46,582 bases of DNA, taken from the NCBI RefSeq assembly GCF_003626645.1, contig NZ_RBAM01000027.1:1-46582 (forward strand). Reading direction: 5' to 3'. Position 1 is the first letter of the stretch; each line of letters begins with the position of its first letter. Both the position numbers and the translations under genes were made by a program. Shown here piece by piece: positions 24,168 to 33,080 of this stretch. The notes under the pieces are model-generated. The model worked only from the letters and a program-made list of their open reading frames with translations, was not told the origin of the DNA and made no database searches. The stretch comes from Streptomyces klenkii (GTDB taxonomy: Bacteria; Actinomycetota; Actinomycetes; Streptomycetales; Streptomycetaceae).

Positions 24168-27100
24168 GTGAGCAGCGATCGGGACGAGATCCGCGCAGGC
24201 GGGTCCGCAGCCGGCGAGGACCGGTCCGACGCCGGTCACGAGCAGGAAACCGACACCACGGGCGAGTTCACCATCGACTACACGCCCCCTGCCTGGTACA
24301 CGCAAAACGCCTCTTCCGCCGTGACGCCGACGGCGGGCCAGGGCAGCGCCGAGGGTGACGCACAGCCGGTCCTGCCGCCCCCGCCTTCGGGTGAACCGCT
24401 GCGGATGCCGCCTTCGGCGGCCGAGAACCGGAACGACCTCGCGGAGCCCCCTGCCGAAGCCCCCTTCATCTCCCCCGCTCCTTCCGCGGGAGGCGGAGCC
24501 AACAGCCCTGCCACGATGCCGTTCTCCGCAGCGGCGCCGCAGGAGGAAGCCGCGGCGGTGCCGAACGCCGGGGCGGTGTCCGGTGCGGAGAGCCCGGCAT
24601 CCGGAGGCCTCACTGGCGCGGCGCCCGCCGCGGTTGGCGTCTCCGCCTCGGGTGACGCCGGCTTGACGGGCCCGCACGGGGCCGACGCCGAAGCCGGCGC
24701 GGGGCAGGCGCATGAGGCGGACGCCATGCAGGCGCATGGGGCGGACGCGGGACAGGCGCATGAGGCGGGCGCGGGTCACGACACGCCGGCCCGATCCGAG
24801 TCCGGTGCGAACCCCTCGGCGGACGGCAGCACTTCCTCCGTCGGCAGTGCTGCCGGCGAGGAGAGCTCAGAGGCGGCTTCGGCCGCGCCTTCTGCCGGTT
24901 CCCCGGCTGCCGAAGGCACGGAGCCCGCCTCCGAGGCCGAGCACCCCGCCGTCTCACGCCCCGAGGGCACCATGCGGTTCTCTGCCGCCGCTCTGCGGGA
25001 CAGGGTTGCCGACGAGGCGGGCGGGCAGCCGGCAGAAGCGGGACAGGAGGCGGCGCAGGGGACGTGGGCCCCGCCGTCGGTCCCGCAGGCCGCGCTGCCC
25101 CCGCTGCCCCCGGACTTCGCCCCGGCGGCTCCGGCCCCCGCCCCGAACGCGCAGCAGCCGTCCGACGCCCCTGCGCCGCCTCAGGCGGCCCCGCAGGGCT
25201 TCCCGCCCGCCCCGGGCCCGTACGCCGCGCCCCAGGCCCTCCAGGGCGGTTCCGGCGCGCCTGCCCCCGCAGAGGCCCAGGCGGCCGCGCACGGGGCCGG
25301 TGGCGCCCCCGTACCGCCGCACGGAGCAGCGCCCGTTGCATACCCGCCGGTGCCGCCGCTCCCGCAGCCGGACGCCCAGGCCGCGCCGGTGCCGCCTGCG
25401 CTCAACGCCCCTGCACCGCAGGACGGCTACGGATACCCGCGCCCCGACGCGCACGGCGCCCCCGTGCCGCCGCCCTTCGACGCCCAGCAGCCTCCCGCGG
25501 CTCCTGCACCGGCTCCGTATGCGGCCGCTCCGGCACCGCAGGACGGCTACGGGTACCCGCGGCCTGAGGCGCACGGGGCGCCCGCACCGGCGCCTCAGGC
25601 CTACCCTCTGGCGGCGCCCCATGCGCAGCCGCAGCAGGCCGCCGTCACGCCTCCCGCGCAGAACACGGCCGCCCCGACACCGCAGGGCCTCACCGCCCCG
25701 CGTGAGGCCCCCATGCCGCCCGCCCTGCCCGTGCCGAACGCCCAGGCGCCGCAGGACGGCTACGGATACCCGCGGCCCGACGCCCGAGCACCGCAGGACG
25801 GCTACGGGTACCCGAGGCCCGACGTCCCCGCGCCCCATGCGGCGCCTCATGCCCCCGTGCCCCCTGCGCTCGACGGTGCCCCGCATGCCGCCGCGCACGG
25901 TGCCCTCGTGCCGCCGCCCCTCGACGCCCAGCAGCCCCCCGCGGCGCCGGCACCGGTGCCCCACGCCGACGCGCAGCAACTCCCCCATGCCCAGAACGGC
26001 TTCAGCGGCTCGCCCGCGCTGCCGCCGGCCGTGCAGGCACAGCCGGGCCCCACGGGCGCGCATGAGGCGGCGGCAGCACCCGCTCCCGCCCCCTACCCGT
26101 ACACCCAGGCGCCATACGCTGACGGCGGCCTCCCGCCTGCCCCGGACGGGGCGCAGGGCGGGCTGCCCAACGACCCGCGCGCCGGGGGCTGGCCCACGGT
26201 GACGCCGGAGCAGCGGCAGCGTTCCGTGCACGGGGCCCCGCTCGGGTTCACCGCCTCCATGGAGCTGTCCTCGGAACGGCTGCTGCGCAGCAAGCCGAAG
26301 CCGAAGAAGCAGATGGCCACGCCCCGCTTCAAGTTCGGCGGCAAGAAGGAGGAGGCGGAGCGGCAGCGCAAGCTGGAGCTGATCCGTACGCCCGTCCTCT
26401 CCTGCTACCGGATCGCCGTGATCAGCCTCAAGGGCGGCGTCGGCAAGACGACCACGACCACCGCGCTCGGCGCGACGCTCGCCAGCGAGCGCCAGGACAA
26501 GATCCTCGCGATCGACGCCAACCCCGACGCGGGCACGCTGGGCCGCCGCGTGCGGCGCGAGACGGGCGCGACGATTCGTGACCTCGTCTCGGCGATCCCC
26601 AGCCTGCACAGCTACATGGACATCCGCCGGTACACCTCGCAGGCGCCGTCCGGCCTGGAGATCATCGCCAACGACGTGGACCCGGCGGTCTCCACGACCT
26701 TCAACGACGAGGACTACCGGCGGGCGATAGACCTGCTGGGCCGGCAGTACCCGGTCATCCTCACCGACTCGGGCACCGGTCTGCTCTACAGCGCCATGCG
26801 CGGCGTCCTCGACCTCGCCGACCAGCTGATCATCGTCTCCACGCCGTCCGTCGACGGCGCGAGCAGCGCCAGCACCACGCTCGACTGGCTCCATGCGCAC
26901 GGCTACGCCGATCTCGTCTCGCGCAGCGTCACGGTCATCTCCGGGGTCCGCGAAACCGGCAAGATGATCAAGGTCGAGGACATCGTGTCGCACTTCGAGC
27001 AGCGGTGCCGCGGCGTGGTCGTCGTCCCGTTCGACGAGCACCTGGCGACCGGCGCCGAGGTCGACCTGGAGATGATGCGGCCGAAGACGCGTGAGGCGTA

Positions 27101-27401
27101 CTTCAACCTCTCGGCCATGGTCGCGGAGGACTTCACCCGGGCCCAGCAGCAGCGCGGCGTATGGGGCGGGGAGCCCGCACCGCAGCAGCAGCCGCAGCAG
27201 GCGCCCCCCATGGGGCAGATGCCCGCCGCCCCGTACGCCCCGGAGCAGGCCCAGCAGCCCGGCCAGCCGCCCGCCTCCCCGTACCACCCCTACGGCCCGC
27301 AAGGCCCGTACGGGGGCGCACAGCCGCCCCAGCAGCCGGGCCCGTACCCGCAGCAGGGGCAGCCCGGCGGGCCGGGCGGTTACGGCTACCCGCAGCAGTA
27401 G
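24168..27401 (+). CDS. EspI-like / ParA-MinD family P-loop ATPase with long Pro/Ala-rich N-terminus
   Basis: 1077 aa. GTG start with AGGAGG upstream. The first 700 residues are disordered and rich in Ala, Pro, Gln and Glu, with four copies of PQDGYGYPRP and several HEA/HGA units. An early conserved-looking block is GEFTIDYTPPAWYTQ. The C-terminal ATPase domain (about residues 745-985) has the deviant Walker A KGGVGKTTTT at 755-764, then LAIDANPDAGTLG and ILTDSGTG, as in ParA/MinD proteins. A Pro/Gln-rich tail ends GYGYPQQ. Streptomyces ESX loci carry such a gene (SCO5717 type) and mycobacterial EspI has the same layout. It probably regulates or energises ESX; its exact role is uncertain. It ends with a perfect 19-bp hairpin terminator. 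Confidence 0.88.
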   Translation: MSSDRDEIRAGGSAAGEDRSDAGHEQETDTTGEFTIDYTPPAWYTQNASSAVTPTAGQGSAEGDAQPVLPPPPSGEPLRMPPSAAENRNDLAEPPAEAPFISPAPSAGGGANSPATMPFSAAAPQEEAAAVPNAGAVSGAESPASGGLTGAAPAAVGVSASGDAGLTGPHGADAEAGAGQAHEADAMQAHGADAGQAHEAGAGHDTPARSESGANPSADGSTSSVGSAAGEESSEAASAAPSAGSPAAEGTEPASEAEHPAVSRPEGTMRFSAAALRDRVADEAGGQPAEAGQEAAQGTWAPPSVPQAALPPLPPDFAPAAPAPAPNAQQPSDAPAPPQAAPQGFPPAPGPYAAPQALQGGSGAPAPAEAQAAAHGAGGAPVPPHGAAPVAYPPVPPLPQPDAQAAPVPPALNAPAPQDGYGYPRPDAHGAPVPPPFDAQQPPAAPAPAPYAAAPAPQDGYGYPRPEAHGAPAPAPQAYPLAAPHAQPQQAAVTPPAQNTAAPTPQGLTAPREAPMPPALPVPNAQAPQDGYGYPRPDARAPQDGYGYPRPDVPAPHAAPHAPVPPALDGAPHAAAHGALVPPPLDAQQPPAAPAPVPHADAQQLPHAQNGFSGSPALPPAVQAQPGPTGAHEAAAAPAPAPYPYTQAPYADGGLPPAPDGAQGGLPNDPRAGGWPTVTPEQRQRSVHGAPLGFTASMELSSERLLRSKPKPKKQMATPRFKFGGKKEEAERQRKLELIRTPVLSCYRIAVISLKGGVGKTTTTTALGATLASERQDKILAIDANPDAGTLGRRVRRETGATIRDLVSAIPSLHSYMDIRRYTSQAPSGLEIIANDVDPAVSTTFNDEDYRRAIDLLGRQYPVILTDSGTGLLYSAMRGVLDLADQLIIVSTPSVDGASSASTTLDWLHAHGYADLVSRSVTVISGVRETGKMIKVEDIVSHFEQRCRGVVVVPFDEHLATGAEVDLEMMRPKTREAYFNLSAMVAEDFTRAQQQRGVWGGEPAPQQQPQQAPPMGQMPAAPYAPEQAQQPGQPPASPYHPYGPQGPYGGAQPPQQPGPYPQQGQPGGPGGYGYPQQ

Positions 27402-27421
27402 CACCGCACGGAGCGGAGCAC

Positions 27422-27463
27422 GAGGAGGGCCCCATGCGGCAACCGCCGCATGGGGCCCTCCTC
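27422..27463. terminator. Perfect 19-bp hairpin built from the dispersed element
   Basis: Arms 27422-27440 and 27445-27463 pair without mismatch around the loop AACC. The inner part is an inverted pair of the variant GCCCCATGCGG. It lies between the convergent EspI-like gene and ribF and is symmetrical, so it probably terminates both. Confidence 0.85.
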
Positions 27464-27487
27464 ACGTCTCCAGGAGAACGCCGGCCG

Positions 27488-28453
27488 TCAGGCGGCGTCC
27501 TTCTCCTTCTCGTGCGCGGCCACCATGTCCCGCGCCCGCTTCACGTCGCCCGCCATGCACAGCAGCAGCGCCTCGATCGACTCGAACTTCTCCATGCCGC
27601 GCAGGTAGGCCAGGAAGTCCACGGCCGCATGGAGCCCATACAGGTCGAGGTCGGTCCGGTCGATGGCGTACGCCTCGACGGTGCGCTCCGTCGCGTCGAA
27701 CTGCACGTTCGTGCCGACGGAGATCGCCGCCGGCATCGACTCGCCGCCCACGGTCAGCCAGCCGGCGTAGACGCCGTCGGCGGGGATCGCGGTGTGCGGC
27801 AGGGTCTCCACGTTGGCGGTCGGGTAGCCGAGTTCACGGCCGCGCTGCGCGCCGCGCACCACGACGCCCTCGACGCGGTGCGGGCGGCCCAGGATCTCCA
27901 TCGCGCCCGCGACGTCGCCTTCGGCGACCAGACGGCGGGTCAGGGTGGAGGAGAACGGCTCCCCGCCGCCCGCCTCGCCGCTCACGTGGAGGTCGATGAC
28001 CTCGACGTCATAGTCGTAGGTGGCGCCGAGCTCCGCGAGGAAGTCGACGGTGCCCGCCGCCCGGTGGCCGAAGCGGAAGTTGGGCCCCTCCACGACGAGC
28101 TTGGCGTGCAGCTTGTCGACCAGCACCTTCACCACGAACTCGGCGGGCGAGAGCTTCGAGAACTCCGCCGTGAACGGCAGGATCAGCACCGCGTCCACGC
28201 CCAGCCCCGCCATGAGCTCCGCACGGCGGTGGTGCGGCGCCAGCAGCGGCGGGTGGCTGCCCGGCCGGACGACCTCGCTCGGATGCGGGTCGAAGGTCAC
28301 CACGACCGAGGGCACGCCGAGCTCGCGCGCCCGCTCCACGGCCCGCCCGATGATCAGCTGGTGCCCGCGGTGCACACCGTCGTACGAGCCGATGGTGACG
28401 ACGCTGCGCCCCCAGTCCTGGGGGATGTCCTCCAAGCCACGCCAGCGCTGCAC
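27488..28453 (-). CDS. ribF: Bifunctional riboflavin kinase / FAD synthetase
   Basis: 321 aa, full length; makes FMN then FAD. The N-terminal nucleotidyltransferase domain carries GSYDGVHRGHQ (the GxxHxGH motif) and VVTFDPHP. The C-terminal kinase domain carries GRELGYPTANV and DGVYAGW. The GTG start at 28453 has GAGGAG upstream. It follows the large trypsin/NTPase gene by 51 bp and lies downstream of truB, the usual truB-ribF neighbourhood here interrupted by the 4.2-kb gene. The ThyX encoded at 3305 is one FAD user in the same window. Confidence 0.97.
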   Translation of the reverse strand: MQRWRGLEDIPQDWGRSVVTIGSYDGVHRGHQLIIGRAVERARELGVPSVVVTFDPHPSEVVRPGSHPPLLAPHHRRAELMAGLGVDAVLILPFTAEFSKLSPAEFVVKVLVDKLHAKLVVEGPNFRFGHRAAGTVDFLAELGATYDYDVEVIDLHVSGEAGGGEPFSSTLTRRLVAEGDVAGAMEILGRPHRVEGVVVRGAQRGRELGYPTANVETLPHTAIPADGVYAGWLTVGGESMPAAISVGTNVQFDATERTVEAYAIDRTDLDLYGLHAAVDFLAYLRGMEKFESIEALLLCMAGDVKRARDMVAAHEKEKDAA

Positions 28454-28504
28454 TGTGCCCGCTCCTCGCCCGAACCCGAACTTTTGTCTGTCGATTACGC
28501 AGGA

Positions 28505-31500
28505 CTAAGAGTGCCATGCCGGTTCTCGGCGCCCCGCATCGGCCGGTCCTGTGACTGTCAGGTCCGGGGAGCCGGCCCGCCCCGAGGGCTCCGCGGCGCC
28601 CTCCTCCCCCGCCCAGGCGGTGAGCTTGATGCGGGCCCGGGGGCCCACCACGACGGCCCACTGCGCGGGCGCGGAGCGCAGCCAGCGGAGCACCTGCTCC
28701 CCGAAGACGGGGATCTCGCGGGCCAGCTGCACCATGCGGCGGTCGAAGCACGCCGCCCCCTCGGGGCTGCGTGCCATCAGCAGGCCGGTGCGGTGCACGA
28801 GGTCGCGGGTACGGGCCTCGGTGCGCTCGGCAGCGCCCGCGGCCACCGCGCGCAGGAGGGCGTCCAGCACGGTGACGTCGCGCTCGAAGGGCCCGTACTG
28901 CTCGCGCTCCAGCAGGACCTCCAGCAGTTCCTGCCGCAGGGGCCGCGAAAGCGGCGTGCCGGGGAAGGCCAGGACGGGGGCCAGGGCGCGGCGCACCTGG
29001 GGCGGGCGGCTGCTGAGCAGGTGGACGACGAGCGGGAAGAGCACAGAGCGGGCCGCGGGGCCCTCTTCGAGCCGGCGGTCCACGAAGGCCGCGGCGAGCT
29101 CCGCGCCCTCAGGGTGGTGCTCGACGTACTCCTGCACGAGGGCCGCGGCCCTCCGGGCGAGCGCCGGGGTGGTGACCCCGGCGAGGGTGCGCAGCACGTC
29201 TCCGGGGCCGTCGCCGCGTACGTAGAGCCGGGCGCGGTAGGCGGCGAGGACGGGTTCGGGGTGGGTGGCCAGGGCGGGGGCGAGGGCGCCGGCCGGGAGG
29301 TGCGGGTCGCAGGCCGCGAAGAGGTCGAGGGCCCGCTGGAGATGCTTGGAGCGGGTCTCCCGGTCGCGGACGAGCAGGGCGAGCGCCGTGCCGTGCAGGG
29401 CGCCCTCCGCGGGGCGGGCCAGCAGGGCGAGCGCGGCGTAGCGCAGCAGCTCGCGGTCGGCTGCGGTGGTCACGTGCGGCGCGGCCTTGAGGGCGTACGC
29501 GGCCGCCGCCACGTGCCGCTCGATGCGGTCGTCGTGGGCCCACCGGTCCACGGCGCGGCAGATGGCGGACGGCTCGTCCTCGGCAAGGGCGGCGAGGAGT
29601 TCGTCGGCGCGGGGGTGGGCGGCGTCCACGAGGGCCTCGGCGAGGTCGTCGACGGCGCGGTGCCGGTGGGTGTGGAGCAGGACCTGGGCGGCGGTGGAGA
29701 CCGTGAGCCTGAGGTGATCGCCGTACGGGGCGGCTTGCAGGGGGCGTTCGTCGGAGAACCAGCGGCACAGCAGGGCCTGCGCGGCGCACGGCTCCTCGGC
29801 GAGGACGGTCATGACCGCGGGCAGGAAGCGGTCCGTGTGCGGCGGCTGGGGCGTCTGCTGGGGCTGCACGGGGCCCGGCGCGGAGCTCTCCAGGGCATGG
29901 GGCTGGTACGGGCTCTGGCCGGGGGGCGGCGCGTCGGCGGGCAGCAGCAGCCGCAGCAGGTCGAGCCGCTCGGCGAGCCCGAGGGGCAGCCGGAGCCAGA
30001 ACCAGGGACCGAATTCGGCGAGCCCGCCCAGGGAGCCCGTGGCCCCGCTGTCGAAGCCGCCGAGGGCCAGGGAGCGCCCCGTGAGGCGCTCCGCGAGGAG
30101 CCGGAGGGCGCCCAGGTACGGGGTGGCGTCAGGCACGCGCAGGAGGGTCTCGCCGAGGAGGTGGGCCGCCCACCATGCGGGGTCGGGCAGCGCGGGGCGG
30201 CTGCTGTCGTCCAGGGCAGTGAGCTGCCCGGACGGCGGGAGCGCGGCTACGGCGTCCACCAGGGCACCCAGGCGGCGGGCGAGGGCGTCGGGGCCGGAGC
30301 GCCGCCCCAGGAGGAGGAGCGCCTGGAGCACGGGGCCGATGCGGTGGCGGGGCACGGGCAGCGGCTTGCGGGCCTTCTGCCGGGCCGCACGGCGGCTGCG
30401 GCGGCGCGCGGCCGTGGAGCGCGAGGCGCGGCTGGATCCGGGGGGCGGCGGCACGTGGCCCTCCGGCGCGGGCCCCCCGCCCGGCCGGGACGGCAGGGCG
30501 TCGTGTTCGCCCGAGCCGTCCTCGGACTCGTACCAGCGGTGGACGAGGGTGTGCAGGGCCGCGTCGAGGTCGAGGTGGGCGCCCTGCAGCCAGTCGGCGA
30601 ACTCCTCGTGCGCGAAGCGGTAGCCGGTGCCCGCCGGGACGAGCAGGCCCTCCGTGAGGACGGCGGAGGCCCAGCCGTTGCGCCACGGGAAGAGCTCTTC
30701 GAAGGCCTCGCGCTCCAGCTCGCCCTGCCCGGGGCCGAGGCACCGGCGGGCCGCCTCATGCACCTGGCCGGCCACCCGCGCGGCGAGCCGGCGCACCGCC
30801 GTGCCGCGCAGCGCGGGGCGGCGCCCGGCGGCCAGCCGGACGGCGATGCGCAGGCAGACGAGGTCCAGGTAGGCGGAGAAGACGTCCCAGCGGTCGGGGG
30901 GCCGCGCCCCGTCCTCGCAGGCCCGGCCGCCGGGCGCGGTGCCGTCCGGAAGGGCCGCCCGCACCTCGGAGAGCAGCCGGAGAGCGAGTGGGTGGGCGGC
31001 GTCCGTGTGGTGGATGGCGTCGGGCGGGATGCCGTACAGGGCGCGGGCCCGCTCGGCCTGCACGGGGCCGAGGTCGGTCAGGCTCACGCACGGCGGGAGG
31101 CTGCGCGGAGTGGCGGAAGCCGCCGACACGTGGAGCGCCGTGCGCGGGAAGAGGTCGCCGGCTGTCTCCCAGTGCTCGGGGCGGCAGGCGACGACGAGCC
31201 GCGCGGACGTCTCCTCCAGCCACTCGGCGGTCGCCGCGGTCCAGACCGGCAGTGCGTGCGCGAGGACGGGCGGGACCTCCTCAGGGCCGTCGAGGACGAC
31301 GAGGAGGGGCCGCCCCACGCGGTGCCCCAGGGCGGCCACGGCCTCGGGGCTGGCCTCGGCGGGGTCGCCCACCGTGCCGGCGGCGCCTGCGGAGGCCGTG
31401 ACGATCCGGGCGGCGGCCGCGAGGGCACGCGCGACCGCGTCCCGCAGGCTGGTGTCGCCCTCCTCCAGGTCCGCGCCGCGCAGCCAGAGGGTGGGGGCCG

Positions 31501-32677
31501 GTTCGGCGCCCCGTGCGCGCCGCGCGGCGAGGGAGAGGAGCTCGGTCGTACGACCCGTCCCGGGGCCGCCGACGAGCCCGAGGACGGCCGGTGCGGGGCT
31601 GTCCGCGGCCTCCGAGTCGTCCGGGGCATGGGGCGCGGGGAGATCCGGCGGGTCGTCGGGGTTCCGGGCGCCGGGCAGGTCGCCGATCCAGCGCCCGCCG
31701 GGGCCGCCGCCCGGGGTGCCCCGCCAGGAGCTCGGCGGGACGGTCACCACCAGGGCGCCCGGTGCCCCCGTGCCGGCCGCGGCGGGCCCCGGTTCGTCGG
31801 GCGGCGGCTCGGGGGCGGGCGGCCGCTCGGCGTCCTCAGGCATCCACTCGGCGGTGTCCGCGGGCGCATCGGCGTCGGCACCTTCCGTGCCGGCGGTTTC
31901 CTCGTCCGCCTCGTCCGGTTCCAGGAAGCGAGTGAACTCGCGGGCGATCTCCGGGCGCTCCACGGGGTCGCGCCAGTCGCGTGCCGTGATGATCGGGCCG
32001 AGGGAGGTCGCCGTGAGCTGGAGGGCCCCCGCGAGGTTGAGGTCGGGGCCGAAGGCGGGGACCGTGGCCGCGTTCCGCTCCAGGAGGACGGCCAGGGGGC
32101 CGTCCGGGGAGGCCGCGGCCGCCGCACGGAGCGGGATCGCGAAACCTCCGGACCGGCGTTCCGCATGGAGCGCGGTACCGAGGACGGCGACGACCGTGCC
32201 CGTGCGGGCGTCCAGGACCGGCCCTCCGGTGGCCTCCTCGCCGAGCCTGAGGCCGTCACGCTCGCCCAGGGAGAGCTCGACCGCGGCGTCGAGCAGGTGG
32301 AAGCGGTCCGTGGCCGTGTAGGTGACGAGCGCCTCTCCGATGACCTGGGCGCGCTGCCAGTGGCCCGCCCGCAGCCGGACGCCCGCCCCGTCCTCGATCC
32401 GCTCCGCGGCCGCCACGGGCAGCGGGGCCACTCCGAGCCCCTCCGTACGCACCAGTGCCAGGTCGCAGCCCGGGAGGGACGTCACCGCGTCGGCGCCCAC
32501 CAGGCACGTACGGTCGCCCGGGGCCAGCAGCACGAGGCGCGCGAGGCCGTCGACGGCCTCATGGCTGGTGATCATCGTGCCGCGGTCGTCGGCGATGAAG
32601 CCCGTACCGCGCGGCCTCCCGGCGAGGTCTCTGATGCGTACCAGGAACTCGTCCGCATCGGTCCGCCGACCGCTCAT
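28505..32677 (-). CDS. Trypsin-like domain fused to a STAND/AAA-type NTPase and helical repeats
   Basis: 1390 aa from the ATG at 32677, chosen over a GTG at 32701 because GGGGAGG lies upstream. The N-terminal trypsin-like domain (residues 10-210) has His39 (MITSHEAV) and Asp72 (GCDLALVR), but the nucleophile motif reads ATGGP, with Thr150 where Ser is expected. An acidic Pro-rich linker leads to an NTPase domain with GGPGTGRTT near residue 370, an Arg in place of the Walker A Lys, and LLVVLDGPEEV as Walker B. The last 600 residues are Leu/Ala/Arg-rich helical repeats. Trypsin-NTPase fusions occur in actinobacterial conflict or signalling systems. Both active sites look altered. The biological role is unknown. 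Confidence 0.85.
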   Translation of the reverse strand: MSGRRTDADEFLVRIRDLAGRPRGTGFIADDRGTMITSHEAVDGLARLVLLAPGDRTCLVGADAVTSLPGCDLALVRTEGLGVAPLPVAAAERIEDGAGVRLRAGHWQRAQVIGEALVTYTATDRFHLLDAAVELSLGERDGLRLGEEATGGPVLDARTGTVVAVLGTALHAERRSGGFAIPLRAAAAASPDGPLAVLLERNAATVPAFGPDLNLAGALQLTATSLGPIITARDWRDPVERPEIAREFTRFLEPDEADEETAGTEGADADAPADTAEWMPEDAERPPAPEPPPDEPGPAAAGTGAPGALVVTVPPSSWRGTPGGGPGGRWIGDLPGARNPDDPPDLPAPHAPDDSEAADSPAPAVLGLVGGPGTGRTTELLSLAARRARGAEPAPTLWLRGADLEEGDTSLRDAVARALAAAARIVTASAGAAGTVGDPAEASPEAVAALGHRVGRPLLVVLDGPEEVPPVLAHALPVWTAATAEWLEETSARLVVACRPEHWETAGDLFPRTALHVSAASATPRSLPPCVSLTDLGPVQAERARALYGIPPDAIHHTDAAHPLALRLLSEVRAALPDGTAPGGRACEDGARPPDRWDVFSAYLDLVCLRIAVRLAAGRRPALRGTAVRRLAARVAGQVHEAARRCLGPGQGELEREAFEELFPWRNGWASAVLTEGLLVPAGTGYRFAHEEFADWLQGAHLDLDAALHTLVHRWYESEDGSGEHDALPSRPGGGPAPEGHVPPPPGSSRASRSTAARRRSRRAARQKARKPLPVPRHRIGPVLQALLLLGRRSGPDALARRLGALVDAVAALPPSGQLTALDDSSRPALPDPAWWAAHLLGETLLRVPDATPYLGALRLLAERLTGRSLALGGFDSGATGSLGGLAEFGPWFWLRLPLGLAERLDLLRLLLPADAPPPGQSPYQPHALESSAPGPVQPQQTPQPPHTDRFLPAVMTVLAEEPCAAQALLCRWFSDERPLQAAPYGDHLRLTVSTAAQVLLHTHRHRAVDDLAEALVDAAHPRADELLAALAEDEPSAICRAVDRWAHDDRIERHVAAAAYALKAAPHVTTAADRELLRYAALALLARPAEGALHGTALALLVRDRETRSKHLQRALDLFAACDPHLPAGALAPALATHPEPVLAAYRARLYVRGDGPGDVLRTLAGVTTPALARRAAALVQEYVEHHPEGAELAAAFVDRRLEEGPAARSVLFPLVVHLLSSRPPQVRRALAPVLAFPGTPLSRPLRQELLEVLLEREQYGPFERDVTVLDALLRAVAAGAAERTEARTRDLVHRTGLLMARSPEGAACFDRRMVQLAREIPVFGEQVLRWLRSAPAQWAVVVGPRARIKLTAWAGEEGAAEPSGRAGSPDLTVTGPADAGRREPAWHS

Positions 32678-32850
32678 CCGCCGAACCTCCCCGCCGTGCA
32701 CTTACCCCCGACCGTAGGCAGGGGATGATCGGCAGGACCAGATCACAGCGGGAACGCGCCCCCTTCCACTCCCGCCGTTCACTCCGAGCGCCTGCCCATT
32801 GGGGTGAATTGTGGGTGCGGTGTGGATAGACAGCTGTGAGGAGGGGGATC

Positions 32851-32888
32851 GTGGGGCGGGAGCGCCGGATGGCAGTCTCCCGCCCCAC
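32851..32888. repeat. 12-bp hairpin upstream of the trypsin/NTPase gene
   Basis: GTGGGGCGGGAG (32851-32862) and CTCCCGCCCCAC (32877-32888) pair perfectly around a 14-nt loop. It lies in the 403-bp truB to trypsin/NTPase gap, about 175 bp ahead of the ATG. It may terminate truB readthrough or fold in the leader. No convincing promoter is seen between it and the gene. Confidence 0.6.
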
Positions 32889-32906
32889 GGTAGTGGGGCC
32901 CCGGGG

Positions 32907-33017
32907 CATGCGAACGCTCCAGCGGGCACGCGAACGGCCGGGGAAAGCACGCAAACGGCCGAGGCAGGTACGCGAGCGCCCGGGAGTACGCGAACGCCCC
33001 TGGTGGATATGCGAACG
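32907..33017. repeat. Six-copy array of about 21-bp direct repeats
   Basis: Six imperfect copies of A(C/T)GCGAACG followed by a G/C-rich stretch, starting at 32908, 32928, 32949, 32970, 32988 and 33009 (spacing 20, 21, 21, 18, 21). Near two helical turns per unit, the cores would face the same side of the DNA, as in iterons or a multi-site operator. The array is immediately followed by a perfect palindrome (33017-33036). It would read as repeating RERPG or VRVPAGA peptides, but no start or ribosome-binding site supports translation. Confidence 0.7.
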
Positions 33018-33075
33018 CCCCGGCACATGCCGGGGCGGAACGCTTGGGGCGGGCCGGCCGAAAGGCACCGGCCCC
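33017..33075 (-). terminator. truB: Two hairpins after truB
   Basis: GCCCCGGCA-CA-TGCCGGGGC (33017-33036) and a GGCCGG-N10-CCGGCC stem near 33054-33075, whose loop contains GAAA on the plus strand. Both lie within 65 bases past the truB stop, so the nusA-infB-truB transcript probably ends here. Confidence 0.6.
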
Positions 33076-33080
33076 CGGAG

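Noticed and set aside
27161..32728. Open frame of about 1855 codons on the plus strand opposite ribF and the trypsin/NTPase gene
   Set aside because: Produced by GC-rich third codon positions on the real minus-strand genes. It has no domain, no ribosome-binding site and runs through the terminator region.
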